This document shows positions 20,936-31,661 of a stretch of 64,000 nucleotides of DNA, one piece after another (position 1 is the first letter of the stretch; each line of letters begins with the position of its first letter). This stretch comes from Siphonodentalium dalli. Taxonomy: Eukaryota; Mollusca; Scaphopoda; Gadilida; Siphonodentaliidae. Location: positions 129,341,989 through 129,405,988 of the forward strand of contig CP136068.1 in NCBI GenBank assembly GCA_032622095.1. The letters are read 5' to 3'. A model generated the notes under the pieces. That model saw nothing but the letters and a program-made list of their open reading frames with translations. It was not told the origin of the DNA and ran no database searches. The position numbers and the translations under genes are program-made.

Positions 20936-22227
20936 GTTTTTAATAATATGTTGATTTCAACTTGATTATCGAACTCAGCATAGACTATCACGTTGATCAC
21001 TGAAGCTAGAGCTCCATCAAACTGAAGCTCTAACCTTATGTTACCGGTTTTTATAGGATGCAAATGTCCGTCCTCTGCCCCTTGGTCAGGTGTGAGGTCG
21101 TAACCCCAGAAACAATAACCATTCATGTATTTTTCGTGATTCAAACCAAAGGATTTGTTTTGTCCAAACATACCCGAAGACTGATACAGTGATAAATAAG
21201 ATCTTAGGCATTGTTCTGATTCAAAGTTTGGTTCAAATGGTCGTTGATGGATGGTATGTCCGTCCTGACTAACTTCAAGCTTTTTCAGATTGAAGTGTTG
21301 GAAATGAATTGGGTTCGTTTCAATATCGCCATTCATATCTTTGTTTGATACTAAGCCTATGAAAAGTCTCTTGGCATGTGTCCTTGAAAAAGGTGATCTT
21401 CAATTTTTTATCTAAGCCCTGCACCAATTGTGAATGTTTTTACTCTTCTAATCGGTATTTTCATATTTTTCTGTATTAGTTTTCTGTATTATTGTTTGGT
21501 TCAAGTTATTTGCTACTACTGGCATCAGCGTAATTGTACGAACATTGAAAACTGCCGTTTCAAATACTATTTTCCCGTCGGCCTGACCAATTAAATAGAA
21601 TTTTGGATTCGCTCTATAGAGACGAATTCTTATCTCAATTCCATTTGGTAAGTATTTCTCTTGTAGAAATATATCTGTGTGTAAACGACCACACAATGCT
21701 ACCGTTTTACTACCTGCTATGATTGCTTGGCGAGATTTCAATCCATCATTACCACCAGCTTTAGTGTTTTCGGTGAACTGTTTAGCGGTGTCTGGATACC
21801 ACATTTCTAGTGCGGCAAGTTGATTTTCTTTACATTCACCAGAATAAGCCAAGAGATTTTCCATGTAGGCTCGATAAGGATAGGTATCTCCGTTCGCCGT
21901 TACAAGTTTGTTATTTAGGTAAATATCGATACTACTGAACATGCTATGGAAAAAGTTGTTAATAGGCGCAATTTCATCAGTACCATCAACCAAGTTTGTT
22001 CCATCTACTTTTGTGATTTTGAATTTCAGGTACAAATGTGATTGATTTACATCTGTCCATTTTTCAGTTTGGGGTGGAATTACAAATTCTACCGGTGCAG
22101 AATTATTCAAAGAGCTAATCGGATGATGTTCTATCCATTGTGATTCCAACATCGTTGTCATTGTTGGTGGAACATCAGAAGCATCTAACTCGTACTTGCT
22201 GCATTCGCATGATCCATTTTGCATCAT
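20905..22227 (-). pseudogene. MCP: Polinton major capsid protein (double jelly-roll), broken
   Basis: Two blocks in the same frame: 22227-21448 (259 codons) and 21336-20905 (143 codons). The first shows 'PPQTEKWTDVNQSHLYLKFK', 'HSMFSSIDIYLNN', 'YPYRAYMENLL'; the second 'NGDIETNP', 'GYDLTPDQ' and 'NIRLELQF' then 'VNVIVYAEFDN', matching the conserved end of Polinton hexon-like capsids. Between them the protein is broken by a frameshift near 21455-21470, a stop at 21412-21414 and a further shift near 21370. Intact length would be about 440 residues, normal for the family. It would form the icosahedral shell. The gene begins 2 nt after the pX-like gene ends. Confidence 0.9.
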
Positions 22228-22229
22228 GA

Positions 22230-22610
22230 TTAATCAAATATATCGAGAGATCGTTTTGATTTCTTTACAGGCGTTTTAATGGACTTACTTCTAACTCGTT
22301 TGCGAGAAGAATGATTTTTCAAAGGTCCCGATGATCTATTTATGCCATTTGGTGTTGATATTTTCTTTATTGTTTCCCTTCCAAAAGATTTCAATGCTTC
22401 TTTACCTTGTTTCAAAAATACTTCTTTTGGACTTTTCCCACGATGAATCATATCTTCGACTGTAGCAAGTCCATGCTTGAATACTTGTTGTTTAGCAATC
22501 TGACCAATAGGTTTTAGAAACGGTACTACTGTTCTCATTGCAGATTTGAATAGTGAACCAATTCCATTTCCATACTGTCTAGGTACGCCTCTATACACGG
22601 GGATCATCAT
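22230..22610 (-). CDS. Polinton small basic virion protein (pX / pVI-like)
   Basis: An intact 126-codon frame. The N-terminus 'MMIPVYRGVPRQYGNGIG' is followed by an amphipathic segment ('SLFKSAMRTVVPFLKPIG') and a strongly basic C-terminal half (RKRVRSKSIKTPVKKSKR). Polintons and adintoviruses commonly place a protein of this build, compared to adenovirus pX or pVI, just upstream of the major capsid gene. The expected role is DNA condensation or membrane disruption from within the particle; this is family-based inference. It is one of the few undamaged frames. Confidence 0.7.
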   Translation of the reverse strand: MMIPVYRGVPRQYGNGIGSLFKSAMRTVVPFLKPIGQIAKQQVFKHGLATVEDMIHRGKSPKEVFLKQGKEALKSFGRETIKKISTPNGINRSSGPLKNHSSRKRVRSKSIKTPVKKSKRSLDIFD

Positions 22611-22686
22611 AAATACAAATTACTTCGGCGTCGGAATTGACTTTACCATAGACTTTCCACCAATAAACTGAATTGGTTTGCCAGTA

Positions 22687-23457
22687 TCAGTTATATATAT
22701 ATACATTTATGGTATCAAAGCTAGACTTTGATACTGGTACATAATGTAAGTTTTTGAATTCATGCTTAATATGTTTACCATCATGTATTCTTTTACTCTT
22801 GAATGATGTCACTCGTAATATCGGTGCTTCAACATCACTAAGAATTGTATAATCAGCAATGTCAGAATAAACAAACAATTGATTATGCTCCGCATTTAAA
22901 TCAACTCCATATGGAAATGTTATCGAAGGAGTAGCAAATGTGACAGTGTTTGATTCTGTTCTGTAACCAAGTTTATCCAAAAGAGCTCTGGAGAGTACAA
23001 GACCTACTTTGGTATAACTATTGGTTGAAATTTTAACTCGTTGTTGTGCTTTGGATATCCGAATTCGAATTTCAGTTCTGGAATCATTCTGCTTACTGTA
23101 CTATCAATTAATTACACCTTGATTTGTATCTGTCAAATGTGATCCACCAGAATATGTTCCTTCTGGTATTTTTAATTCTATACCACTTTCTGGTTTTGAA
23201 ATTACTACATCACTCATTGGTATCTTATTCAGATATTGTAAAATTCTTGGAATAGAAGTTTATATTTTTATTTTGAAGGCATCTCCAATAATGTTGTATG
23301 TTTCTGATGGTACAATTAGTTCAACCATTGCAACTTCCCAAAGCTCTTTATCAATATGTATGGTTTTTGGTAATTTCACTGTGAAACAACATTGTGAGTT
23401 GGCTGGGTAAAGTGACATTGAACTATCACTCATGAGAGTTATGTAGAATGAATTCAT
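22687..23457 (-). pseudogene. Polinton penton-like minor capsid protein, broken
   Basis: The N-terminal block, ATG 23457 to stop 23260-23262, reads 'MSDSSMSLYPANSQCCFTVK' and 'KELWEVAMVELIVPSETYN', the standard opening of Polinton minor capsid (penton-type jelly-roll). A middle piece lies in another frame (about 23215-23100), and the C-terminal block 22980-22687 returns to the first frame with 'HNQLFVYSDIADYTILSD', 'APILRVTSF' and 'NLHYVPVSKSSFDTI'. At least two frameshifts are needed. Whole length of about 257 codons fits. The start codon overlaps the stop of the preceding membrane-protein gene as ATGA. Confidence 0.85.
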
Positions 23458-23711
23458 TTTTTCTCAGTATTTTTCAATAATTTCAGTCCAGGTGTTGGTA
23501 GAATATAACCTAGAGAACTACTTAGAAGAATAAGCCACAATTCTTTGTTTGCGCTCTGGATAATAATGTGTACAATAGATGTAATTATTATGATATAAAT
23601 AATAATTATCTGCGTGAAGTAGGTGACTTGGTTCTTAGCAACTTTTTCACCACAGAACTTAAATTTTGATGGTTCATCGAGATTAATTGAATCTGAATGA
23701 TTTTGCGACAT
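23454..23711 (-). CDS. Polinton small membrane protein
   Basis: An intact 85-codon frame. A hydrophilic N-terminus (about 28 residues) is followed by one strong membrane span ('IIIIYIIIITSIVHIII') and a second hydrophobic stretch ending 'LLSSSLGYILPTPGLK'. This 'GYxLPxP' ending is familiar from small proteins next to Polinton minor capsid genes. The role is unknown. Its stop is shared with the minor-capsid start (ATGA overlap), and it follows the integrase by 13 nt. Confidence 0.65.
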   Translation of the reverse strand: MSQNHSDSINLDEPSKFKFCGEKVAKNQVTYFTQIIIIYIIIITSIVHIIIQSANKELWLILLSSSLGYILPTPGLKLLKNTEKK

Positions 23712-23724
23712 GATATATTCTGTT

Positions 23725-24810
23725 TTATACTAAATTTGAAGCTGGGATCCAACTGTCAAACTTTTTTGGATATCCAAGCCAATGAACTTTAATTTCTTTT
23801 ACTGTTTTACCACCCACTTTTCTCGTTCTTTTATCAATAACTGATTCTATTTCATACACCTTACTGTCTTTTATATGCTGGATTTCATGTTTGTAGAATG
23901 ATCCACCAATCTCTTCACCATCAAGATCAGAAACTTTGTATGTTATTGTATTAGTTTTACAAATTTTATCAACGTTGAAAATTTCACGAGTCCAGTTTGG
24001 TAAATAACCCCTTTCAAATGTTCTTTTGGTTTTGTTGATACGAACCAAGTCACCCACTTTCAGTGCAGATTGTCCTTTTTTTTCCCTGTTCCATATAGAT
24101 TTTTGGAAATTTCAGCTTCAGTTTTCAAAGTAACTTCCGACGGTTTCGATTTTATGCTACGGTGATAACTATTGTTGTAAGAATCGACTAGGGGCTGTAA
24201 AACACAAATATATCTTGAAGTTTTATTGTGTGTGAAATACTTCCACATACGAGTTTTTAAAGTTCTTTGAAATCGCTCAACAATACTTGCTTTAGTCTCT
24301 GGATTCTCAGTTGTGAAGGAATGAATGCTTTCTAATCGCAGAAATTTCAAAAACTTTTCATTTTTGAATTCAGAACCTTTATCAGCTTGAAACGATTTTG
24401 GTTTACGTTTTGAAGATTTCAAAAATTTCCTGAATGATTCAATCAAAGTTTGTCCAGATTTATCGCGGATTGGCAATACCCACGCAAATTTTTTTTAAAA
24501 CGTCTATCACACACAACAGATAATTATCATTACGTTTTTTCAAATTCTGAAGATCAGCTAAATCTGCCTGCCATTGAATATCAATCCCAGCTACAACAGT
24601 CTTTCTATGTTGGAATTTTCGAATTATTGGTTTGTGTAAAGTATATGTCGACTGACCTTGCAACCATTTCTTCACATCTATGAGTTTAATTTTTTTATTT
24701 TGCTTTTTCGCTTCATCAAAAAGCTTCTTTACACCGGCATAACTTCCAATTTCTTCGGATTATAGAACATTTTAGATAACTGTTCATCTAGTATGGATCC
24801 AATTGTGTTT
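23725..24810 (-). pseudogene. INT: Polinton retroviral-type integrase with chromodomain, broken
   Basis: DDE integrase that would insert the element. From right to left: an N-terminal helical segment (24810-24680), 'DVKKWLQGQSTYTLHKP' and 'GIDIQWQADLADLQNL' carrying the first catalytic Asp, then 'FQADKGSEFKN' with the second Asp, and 'ETKASIVERFQRTLK' with the Glu, and finally a C-terminal chromodomain-like region ('HWLGYPKKFDSWIPASNLV'). Frameshifts lie near 24475 and near 24060, plus damage at the N-terminus near 24740-24810. All three catalytic residues are still visible. Order of parts is normal for the family. Confidence 0.88.
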
Positions 24811-24921
24811 TTTCTGTTTTAATACCCTTTGGTGTCAACCTATCTGCTATTGTAGTTTTTGAATGTCTTGCTTTTATACCTTTCATTGGTGTGAATCGAT
24901 GAGAATAAAATCGTTTTGGTG

Positions 24922-25526
24922 TTATGCTTGTACCGGAGTTTCAAAATCATCATCTGAATCATCTTTCAAATGTTTTTTAATCCAAAGCCAGCGGTTTCTG
25001 TTCCCTACAAAATCTTGAGGTACATTAAGCTCGCTCAATCCTTGTGAAAAGGTTTGCCAACCTGTTGGTTCGAAACCTTTTCTTTGTCGTACAATATCAT
25101 TGAGGAGATCAACAATATTTGATCCTCTAATAACTTTTTCACCATATTTTAATTGTCCATGTTCATCAAACTTCATTTGTGGATGTTTTGAAATCAGTTG
25201 TAAAAGTTGTTCAGCTTTTTTCTCATCTTTAACGGAATACTTTCTAGCACATCCCTATGATGATGATTAAATGGTTGTTCTGTTTTCGGGGCTGAAATAG
25301 CACTAACTGATTTTTGAGAAGTTTTCAATTTGTGCAAAGTTTTACCATATAATTAAACCTTCTCAGATTCTGACAAATTTTGATCAGAAACTGAATTCAA
25401 TTCTCTGCTTAGTTTTGAAACATTCGTAATTTCAGGATTAGGTGGTAATTTCGGATTAGTTAGACTCATTCTCCATTTTTTAATGTCATCCAACATTTTG
25501 AAGGGAACAGCGACCATTTTCTTCAT
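24922..25526 (-). pseudogene. Polinton-associated conserved protein of unknown function, broken
   Basis: A frame from ATG 25526, interrupted by stops and shifts between about 25360 and 25180, then open from 25176 to 24922. The C-terminal part has the signature 'GSNIVDLLNDIVRQRKGFEP' and 'NVPQDFVGNRNRW', which I recognise as a conserved block in unnamed proteins of invertebrate Polintons. No enzymatic motif was seen. It sits between the integrase and the small 'GGFL' protein genes; its start lies 2 nt beyond the stop of the next gene to the right. Confidence 0.6.
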
Positions 25527-25528
25527 GT

Positions 25529-25870
25529 TTAACCACGAAGTATTCCAGCGACTGCTTTACCAAGCAACGGTGCTAGCATAAGAAGTGGTAAAAAACCTCC
25601 TTTCTGGTTTAAAATTTGTTTTTTTCGTTTCAAAGATGCTGATTTACTTGCAAGTTCTCTGAGATGTCTACACCTCGGACGAAGATTGCGCTTCTGAGCA
25701 TATGTTAGTTTTACATTGCCTTTTAACATATTTTTACAGCATTCTGACATGCAATCGTTCACTCTCTTTGGGGCATCTTTTATAAATTTTTTCCGAAAAT
25801 GAGTTGGTGCCTGATTCATAGCCATTACAAAACTACCATATTTTTTAATCAGTGGAGTTTTTTTCGCCAT
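25529..25870 (-). CDS. small basic protein with C-terminal GGFL hydrophobic tail
   Basis: An intact 113-codon frame, basic and cysteine-containing, ending in 'KKQILNQKGGFLPLLMLAP' and a short hydrophobic tail. The GG preceded by a hydrophobic residue resembles sites cut by adenain-type proteases, so the tail could be released as a membrane-active peptide. This is inference. A second gene with the same motif lies upstream (26465-25894). It is likely a minor virion component. Confidence 0.55.
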   Translation of the reverse strand: MAKKTPLIKKYGSFVMAMNQAPTHFRKKFIKDAPKRVNDCMSECCKNMLKGNVKLTYAQKRNLRPRCRHLRELASKSASLKRKKQILNQKGGFLPLLMLAPLLGKAVAGILRG

Positions 25871-25893
25871 CTTTACTCTTCAACAGTTGAACG

Positions 25894-26465
25894 TCAAATG
25901 ACTGAATTACTTTTACGTTTATTAAAATTACGATCAAATGCCATCAAAGCTAATTTCGATGAGTTTGAAAGATTCATAATGTTTGAGTATCGTTGAACCA
26001 ACGGGGAATGTTCTGCTTCTTGAACTGATGGAATTGGTTGCGGACCATTATCGTTGAGTGGTTGAAATCTAGCAAATGTAGAATTTAATCCAGTATAATT
26101 TACTCTAGCTGGAGTAGCTCGCTGTGCAATTGTAGAATTTACTCTAACTGGACTAGCTCGCTGTGCAATCGTAGAATTTACTCGAGTAGCATTTAATCTA
26201 TTTGATCTAACTCGTGCAATTGATTTATTTCTTTTTGTCTGAGAAGACTTCTGATCAAAACTCCACCAAGAAAACCACCTCCACCAGTTTTTAAAAGTAT
26301 TTTCTTTTTTGAATCGATATGAGTTCTACTGTCAGCAATTTTCTTCAGCTCTTTCTTGTGTTTTTGCAGGAATGTTCGTGTCTGCTTTGGAAGCTTTAAG
26401 TGATCATCAAGTATTAATTTAGCTATAGTCGAAAATACACTCAAGACTGCTTCATGCGACTCCAT
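25894..26465 (-). pseudogene. second GGFL-type protein with 13-residue repeats, one frameshift
   Basis: ATG 26465 opens a 90-codon frame ('LPKQTRTFLQKHKKELKKI', then 'SKKKILLKTGGGGFLGGVL') that stops at 26193-26195. A shift near 26240 leads into a second open stretch reaching the stop at 25894-25896. That stretch carries three copies of a 39-bp unit (26099, 26138 and 26177) encoding 'STIAQRASPVRVN'-like repeats. The unshifted 90-residue product could also be the real one. It shares the basic-then-GGFL layout with the gene at 25529-25870. Confidence 0.5.
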
Positions 26466-26501
26466 GATTGGAAATGAAATATTATGTTGATACTCTTATC
26501 T

Positions 26502-27105
26502 TTATACCGATGAATATATTACCGCACCTCGATCGTCATTTGTGAACCAGCGATGGAAAATAGCAGTTCTAAGTCTCAACGATTTATCCGTTTTTGGGTG
26601 AAAATCGAGTAGTAAATAAACATGATTGGTTGAAGTTGCATCATCATATGCTTGCATTAAATGAGGTATTTGCATTTGAGAGGCAAGAATTTTTATTTGG
26701 CCTTTATCACGCACACTTTGAAATTATACCATGTAATGTGTATTCAAACTCAAAGTCCTACTCGCTTTAGATTTCTGAAACATGTTTTGGGTTATGTAAA
26801 TAACAGACGTATTTCTGTGATGTCCTTTTCTTGTAAACCACAACATAATATTTTCTTCATCTTTATCACCTAACATGTCATCAAAAATGACGAGGTGCGG
26901 TAAGCCTGTGTCATCGACAAGTTCATTGTCATCATCCGGTATTCCATTTATAAATTGAATATTGTGAAACGACTTTGTATGGAACAGGTTTGAACAAATC
27001 ATCTTTATATTCAATTAATTTCTTAACAAAATCTGTTTTACCACAACAACTTGGCCCCGATATGAAAATGTTACAGGGATGTTTGAAAAACACTGATTCG
27101 TCCAT
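26502..27105 (-). pseudogene. ATP: Polinton packaging ATPase (FtsK/HerA type), broken
   Basis: Start ATG 27105 ('MDESVFFKHPCNIFISG'). Walker A is 'GPSCCGKT', Walker B 'HLVIFDDML', followed by 'RNTSVIYITQNMF', the sensor region of the family. A frameshift lies near 27000, between Walker A and B, and TAA at 26724-26726 interrupts the C-terminal third. Total about 200 codons, a little short. It would drive DNA packaging. It is clearly different in sequence from the ATPases of the palindromic element at 10.8-17.3 kb, so the two derive from separate viral lineages. Confidence 0.85.
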
Positions 27106-27136
27106 CTTTACCCTGAGACAGATCATGTAAGACTGA

Positions 27137-27875
27137 TTAGGATTGGTCGGAATCAACCTTTTTTATTTTTAATGAAAAATCACCATAACTCCAGATTATT
27201 CCAAATGTCCATATGAGTTCATTATCTAAATCTGAAATAGGTCTAGTGGTTTTTAGAATATAATCCAAAGACACTTTTTCTTCAAATAACTTTTCAGCAG
27301 TGAAAATTGTACATGGTTCTCGGAGAATAATGTATCCATATATTCTCGTCACCTCTTCGAATTTCAAAGTTTTTTCATTGAGAATCCTGTCTTGATATTC
27401 AGCAAAACGAATACAATTATTTTCAACTAATTCACGAATTTCGTTTATTTTGTTTTTAGGAGTACCATGAAATATCCAATAATCTGAAAACAGTTGATCC
27501 AATATATCCATTAAGAAATCAGTTTCAAATTCTGATCTCTCAATCAAACATCTCAGTCGACTCTGCCCCTTCACGAATTTCGTTTATTTTGTTTTTAGGA
27601 GTACCATGAAATATCCAATAATCTGAAAACAGTTGATCCAATATATCCATTAAGAAATCAGTTTCAAATTCTGATCTCTCAATCAAACATCTCAGTCGAC
27701 TCTGCCCCTCAGAGAAATGTCCGTTCAGCAAAGTCTCCATTATAATTCTACTTTCCCTCAAAAACCAAGTTTGCTTAAGTTCTCGTTTGATTTCTTGATC
27801 CATTTTTGACATTTCGATCAAGTTATTATAAATTTTCAAAAGCATTTCTGCTGGTAACACATCAATTCCATCCAT
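27137..27875 (-). pseudogene. Polinton protein with F-box-like N-terminus, split by exact duplication
   Basis: From ATG 27875 the protein starts 'MDGIDVLPAEMLLKIYNNLI', close to the F-box pattern LPxExxxxIxxxL. It then continues in charged, helical sequence. An exact tandem duplication of 139 bp (27432-27570 = 27571-27709) shifts the frame by one. Removing one copy conceptually would make the gene continuous to the stop at 27137, about 200 codons. The C-terminal region ('YGYIILREPCTIFTAEKLF') is not recognised. A role in hijacking host SCF ubiquitin ligases is possible but rests on a short motif. It lies between PolB and ATPase. Confidence 0.5.
27432..27709. repeat. exact 139-bp tandem duplication
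   Basis: 27432-27570 and 27571-27709 are identical over all 139 positions, both starting 'tcacgaatttcgtttatttt' and ending 'tctgcccct'. Because 139 is not a multiple of three, it breaks the overlying gene. Perfect identity beside otherwise old, decayed sequence points to a recent event or to an assembly error. Confidence 0.95.
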
Positions 27876-27945
27876 AAGGAATTGTGTTGTATTCACCCAC
27901 AACAAGTCGTTTGGTGTACACAGATCGGAATGTTTTTGTTTGCTC

Positions 27946-30900
27946 TTAACTAATTACTTCTCGGTTCTTTGTGCGTTTAATTCTGCATGGATAGTTTATG
28001 ACACGTTGAAAAATTGACCTGTCGTTAACACATTCAACAATTGAATGAAAATTTATTTGCTGTTTAGTTTTATAATCCAGAGTGATACCCTTGACCTTAC
28101 ATACAGATTTTATGACACCATCTTTCACGTACTGATATCCATAATTTTTCGGTCCTAACCCTACAAATTTCATGATTTTAGCATCCGGATGTTCATCAGT
28201 CCATTTACCAAGGTAGCTGTCTTCGGTTTTGATATTTTCTTTTTCTGGATCGAAAATATACATACAACTATCGGTGTCGAAATACAACACCCTATCTTGG
28301 AGTTTTTCTAAAACTTTATACAACTCCAAGCATGCATATGCTGTGACAAATGATGCAACAACTACATTGGCAGATGGATGTGGTTCTATAACATCGGTTT
28401 TATATTCATAGCTGAATAATATGAATTTTTCCTGTTCAAACATTTCAACTGCTTTGACGGTGATATTTTTATCAGTTAATAGTTCAAAATATCTGGATGT
28501 TTCTGAGATATATTCAGTTTTAGTAAGAATATTATTTTGTGCATTTTTTCACCATATGCAATTTATCATCAATTTTGCGCACTGGCGGAGTCCTGGGTTT
28601 TTTTCGATTTTTTCTTTTTCAAGTTTTATACCTTCAACCTCATAATAATCTTTAATGTATTTATCTTTATCTTCTTCACTTTTAACATATCCACATGCTT
28701 CTTGTTTAATTTTGAGGTATTTATCAATGTAAACCCTGTATACATTGTCCGACCACTCAGTCCAATGCCAAACTTGATACACTTCCATAATTTGGTAACC
28801 CAATTCTATTGCTTTGAATAATTCTACATGCGTCCAAACTCCAACTAAAGCACATTGTTCGGTTTTATGACTACACTGTCCACTTTCATTTTCTGCACAA
28901 GTTTTACACAATGTATATATCATTTTGTTATTACAGTGGATCGGTAGCACTGGAATGTACAATTTATTTGGAGGTAATACTTTGCATTTAATGAGTCCTT
29001 TGTAGGATTTGATGTCTCCTATTTGTTCCTGACTTAGAATTGCAGGATGACCAAGAGGGTACTCCCTATATTTATTCACGCTAGGATACAAAGTGCATAT
29101 ATCAATATATTTTATTTCCTGTTTAGATGTTGATTCTATTTCATGATATACTTTTAGAGCATTAGTCCTGCCACCATATAATGCTTCCCTTGGTTTAATT
29201 GGGTCTTGATGCAAATAGAATTGGTCCATAGTTTGTTTTAAATTTTTGTCTTCTTTACATTTATTGTCCAGGTCATGTTCCCAGATGCATATTAATTTGC
29301 ATCCCAAGCTTTTGATTTCAGTTTCCGTTTTTATTGTTTTTTTCATACAATTCATGCATTGTTAAAATACTGTAAGGGTTTCGGCGGTTTCTATCTGGAT
29401 AGCAAGTAGGACAGCCATGAAAAAAACACCCATACATTTCATACACTGTGTTTGATCCTGCATGATAACCATCAACAAAAATGTGTGCCTATTTTAACTT
29501 CACCACCATTTAAAGCATGTTTTATGTTTATATTTTGTATTGTAGCAATGTACTGTAGCCATAGAATTGCTTTCATTGAAAATTTACGCGCTTGTGGATA
29601 TCCAGCGTCTGAAATTATACCTAGATAATTCTCTGGTAATGAATATTTTCTCCATGCAAGGTTACAGGTTTGAGCTAATGTTATTGCTTTCCAGAATGGA
29701 TATATTTGATCAGTTCCCATTACACATAGTCTGAATTTGCCACACCCACGTCTTAAAATGTCTACATCTGATTTACAATACTTTTGAATTTCTTTTTGGA
29801 AATCAAAAATATCCTCACCCCTAGCTTCATACCATTTCAGAAATGAATCCCTATTTTCCTCAGACATTATTTCAGGTTTATAGTATTTTTTGTCTAGATA
29901 TGGTCCTACGTAATTCTGAAAGTCCTGTGTATTTGCCCAATGTGGAAAATAACCTTTAGCCATTTCTTCAAGTTGGAATGTTTTTGGAAATTTAGATGTC
30001 ATTGGGATGAAACTCAATGAATCGATTACTCTAACACCATTGCATTGTAAACTCAGTATTTTTTTACCATTCATAATAACATTAGGTTTTGAATTTCCAT
30101 TGTTCACCAAGTAATGTAAGAGGAACTGACCATCGTAGCCTCTTGCATTGTGAGCAATACATGTTGTACCTTTAGGGTCGTTTGTGTAAAACAACCATTT
30201 ACAAAATCTTTCCAATACATTCTCACCTTTAAAAACATATTCTCTGTTTGAGAATACAGAATCTCATGAATTGCATATTTCATCAACGGGTTTACATATA
30301 CAATTTTCACAAGCAGTTTGTGCAACACACAAATTGGGTATATGAACACCAGAATCTTGTTGACATTCAAAATAAAAAAAATATGAATGGTACCTTTACT
30401 TCTTTCTGTGTTGCTCTCTTTTGGTACTGTTGGATATGACATCTGTGATCTGATGCGACGATTTCCTTACAGTATTTGCACTTCTTTGTTCCCGAACAGA
30501 TATGTCTTTTCTCCTTTGGTGTGACGATTTGAACCCCACATTTCTGGCATTTGTGCATCATATCACAAATAGTTTTGTCAGGTTTTGGTGATTTTTTCAA
30601 ATGATTGTCGAGACATCGTTTACTTCTAAAAGTCCTCTTAAATTTGATGCATTGTATCCATCGTTAAAAGGGACATATCTGACCCTCGAAACACATACAC
30701 TTGTATGGACATTAATGATAACCTCTATTGTTCGAACCGACATCACAATGTTCACAGTAATAAGCACACCCAAGGAATCCTGTGACAGTTGTGATCACAT
30801 CGTAGTGGTTGTCATTGAAATATAGATGGACAACTTTACTTTCTTTCCCAACTGGTGGTGGTTGAAAAAGATAGCCTTCGTCAGCAAATTGATTATGTAT

Positions 30901-31660
30901 TTTTATAACATACTCAGGATATAGTTGTTCCTGAATAATTTTGTATTCCTCAACCCCGCAACTGGTGTCGTGTGATAACCCCACTTTATCCAACAATGAC
31001 TTTGCAGCTTCCCGTTGTGGAACTCTTGCTGGTCTCGTAATCCGTTTCCATTGTTGTTTCCATTTAGCTCTATCTTTTGTGTCAGCATTACACATACCAA
31101 CGACAGCCCTCGCAAAACACATGTTATCTTCTGCGTTCTGAATCAGAAGAATACTATTCTTTACTGTTTTCATTTGATTTTGTTCACCGAATGCTCCATA
31201 ATGTAAGGTATGTCTTGCGGTCCCTGTAGGCATATGCGTGACAGTGATGTCAAATGTCATCTGTCCGTCATGAATTTTGAATTTTTTGTTCGATTGTGCA
31301 ACTTGTTGTATGTTGTCAAGCAATAATTCATCCGTCAGGTCTTTTGCTTCAGTGAACGGGACGTGAATCCCTAGGTCTAGCCCTGGATGAAAGATGGAAA
31401 TTCTCATTTGATCTTTTGGTCCTGCATCACACTCATCTTTCAAACTGTTCACCAGATCTTTGAAAATTCTGTGAACAGTTTGAAATGGTTGATGAAATTC
31501 TTGAAATGTGACGTTGTATTTCTTTGATGCTGTTTTAAATTTCCTCGAGTATTTATCGGTCATATTTTTTATAGTATAATATTTAGTCATCATCCAGTCG
31601 CACTCTCTTTCTATTATCTCGTTTGCTTTCGCTATCTGAATATGGCACAAGGCGCTTCAT
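27946..31660 (-). pseudogene. PolB: Polinton protein-primed family B DNA polymerase, broken
   Basis: Replicative polymerase, about 1230 codons. An ATG at 31660 opens 25 codons, then the frame shifts near 31590; the N-terminal domain (to 30712) has 'DNMCFARAV' and 'NDNHYDVIT'. Then follow a cysteine-rich region with in-frame stops (30600-30714), exonuclease motifs ('IAHNARGYDGQFLLHYL', 'YCKSDVDILRRG'), and polymerase motifs A 'YIDICTLYPSVN', B 'KNPGLRQCAKLMIN' and C 'LYFDTDSCMY'. Breaks: a shift at the T-run near 30375, TGA near 30266, shifts near 29472 and 29345, and TGA 28549-28551 right after motif B. The protein ends at 27946, about 25-40 residues short of family norm. Confidence 0.9.
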
Positions 31661-31661
31661 C

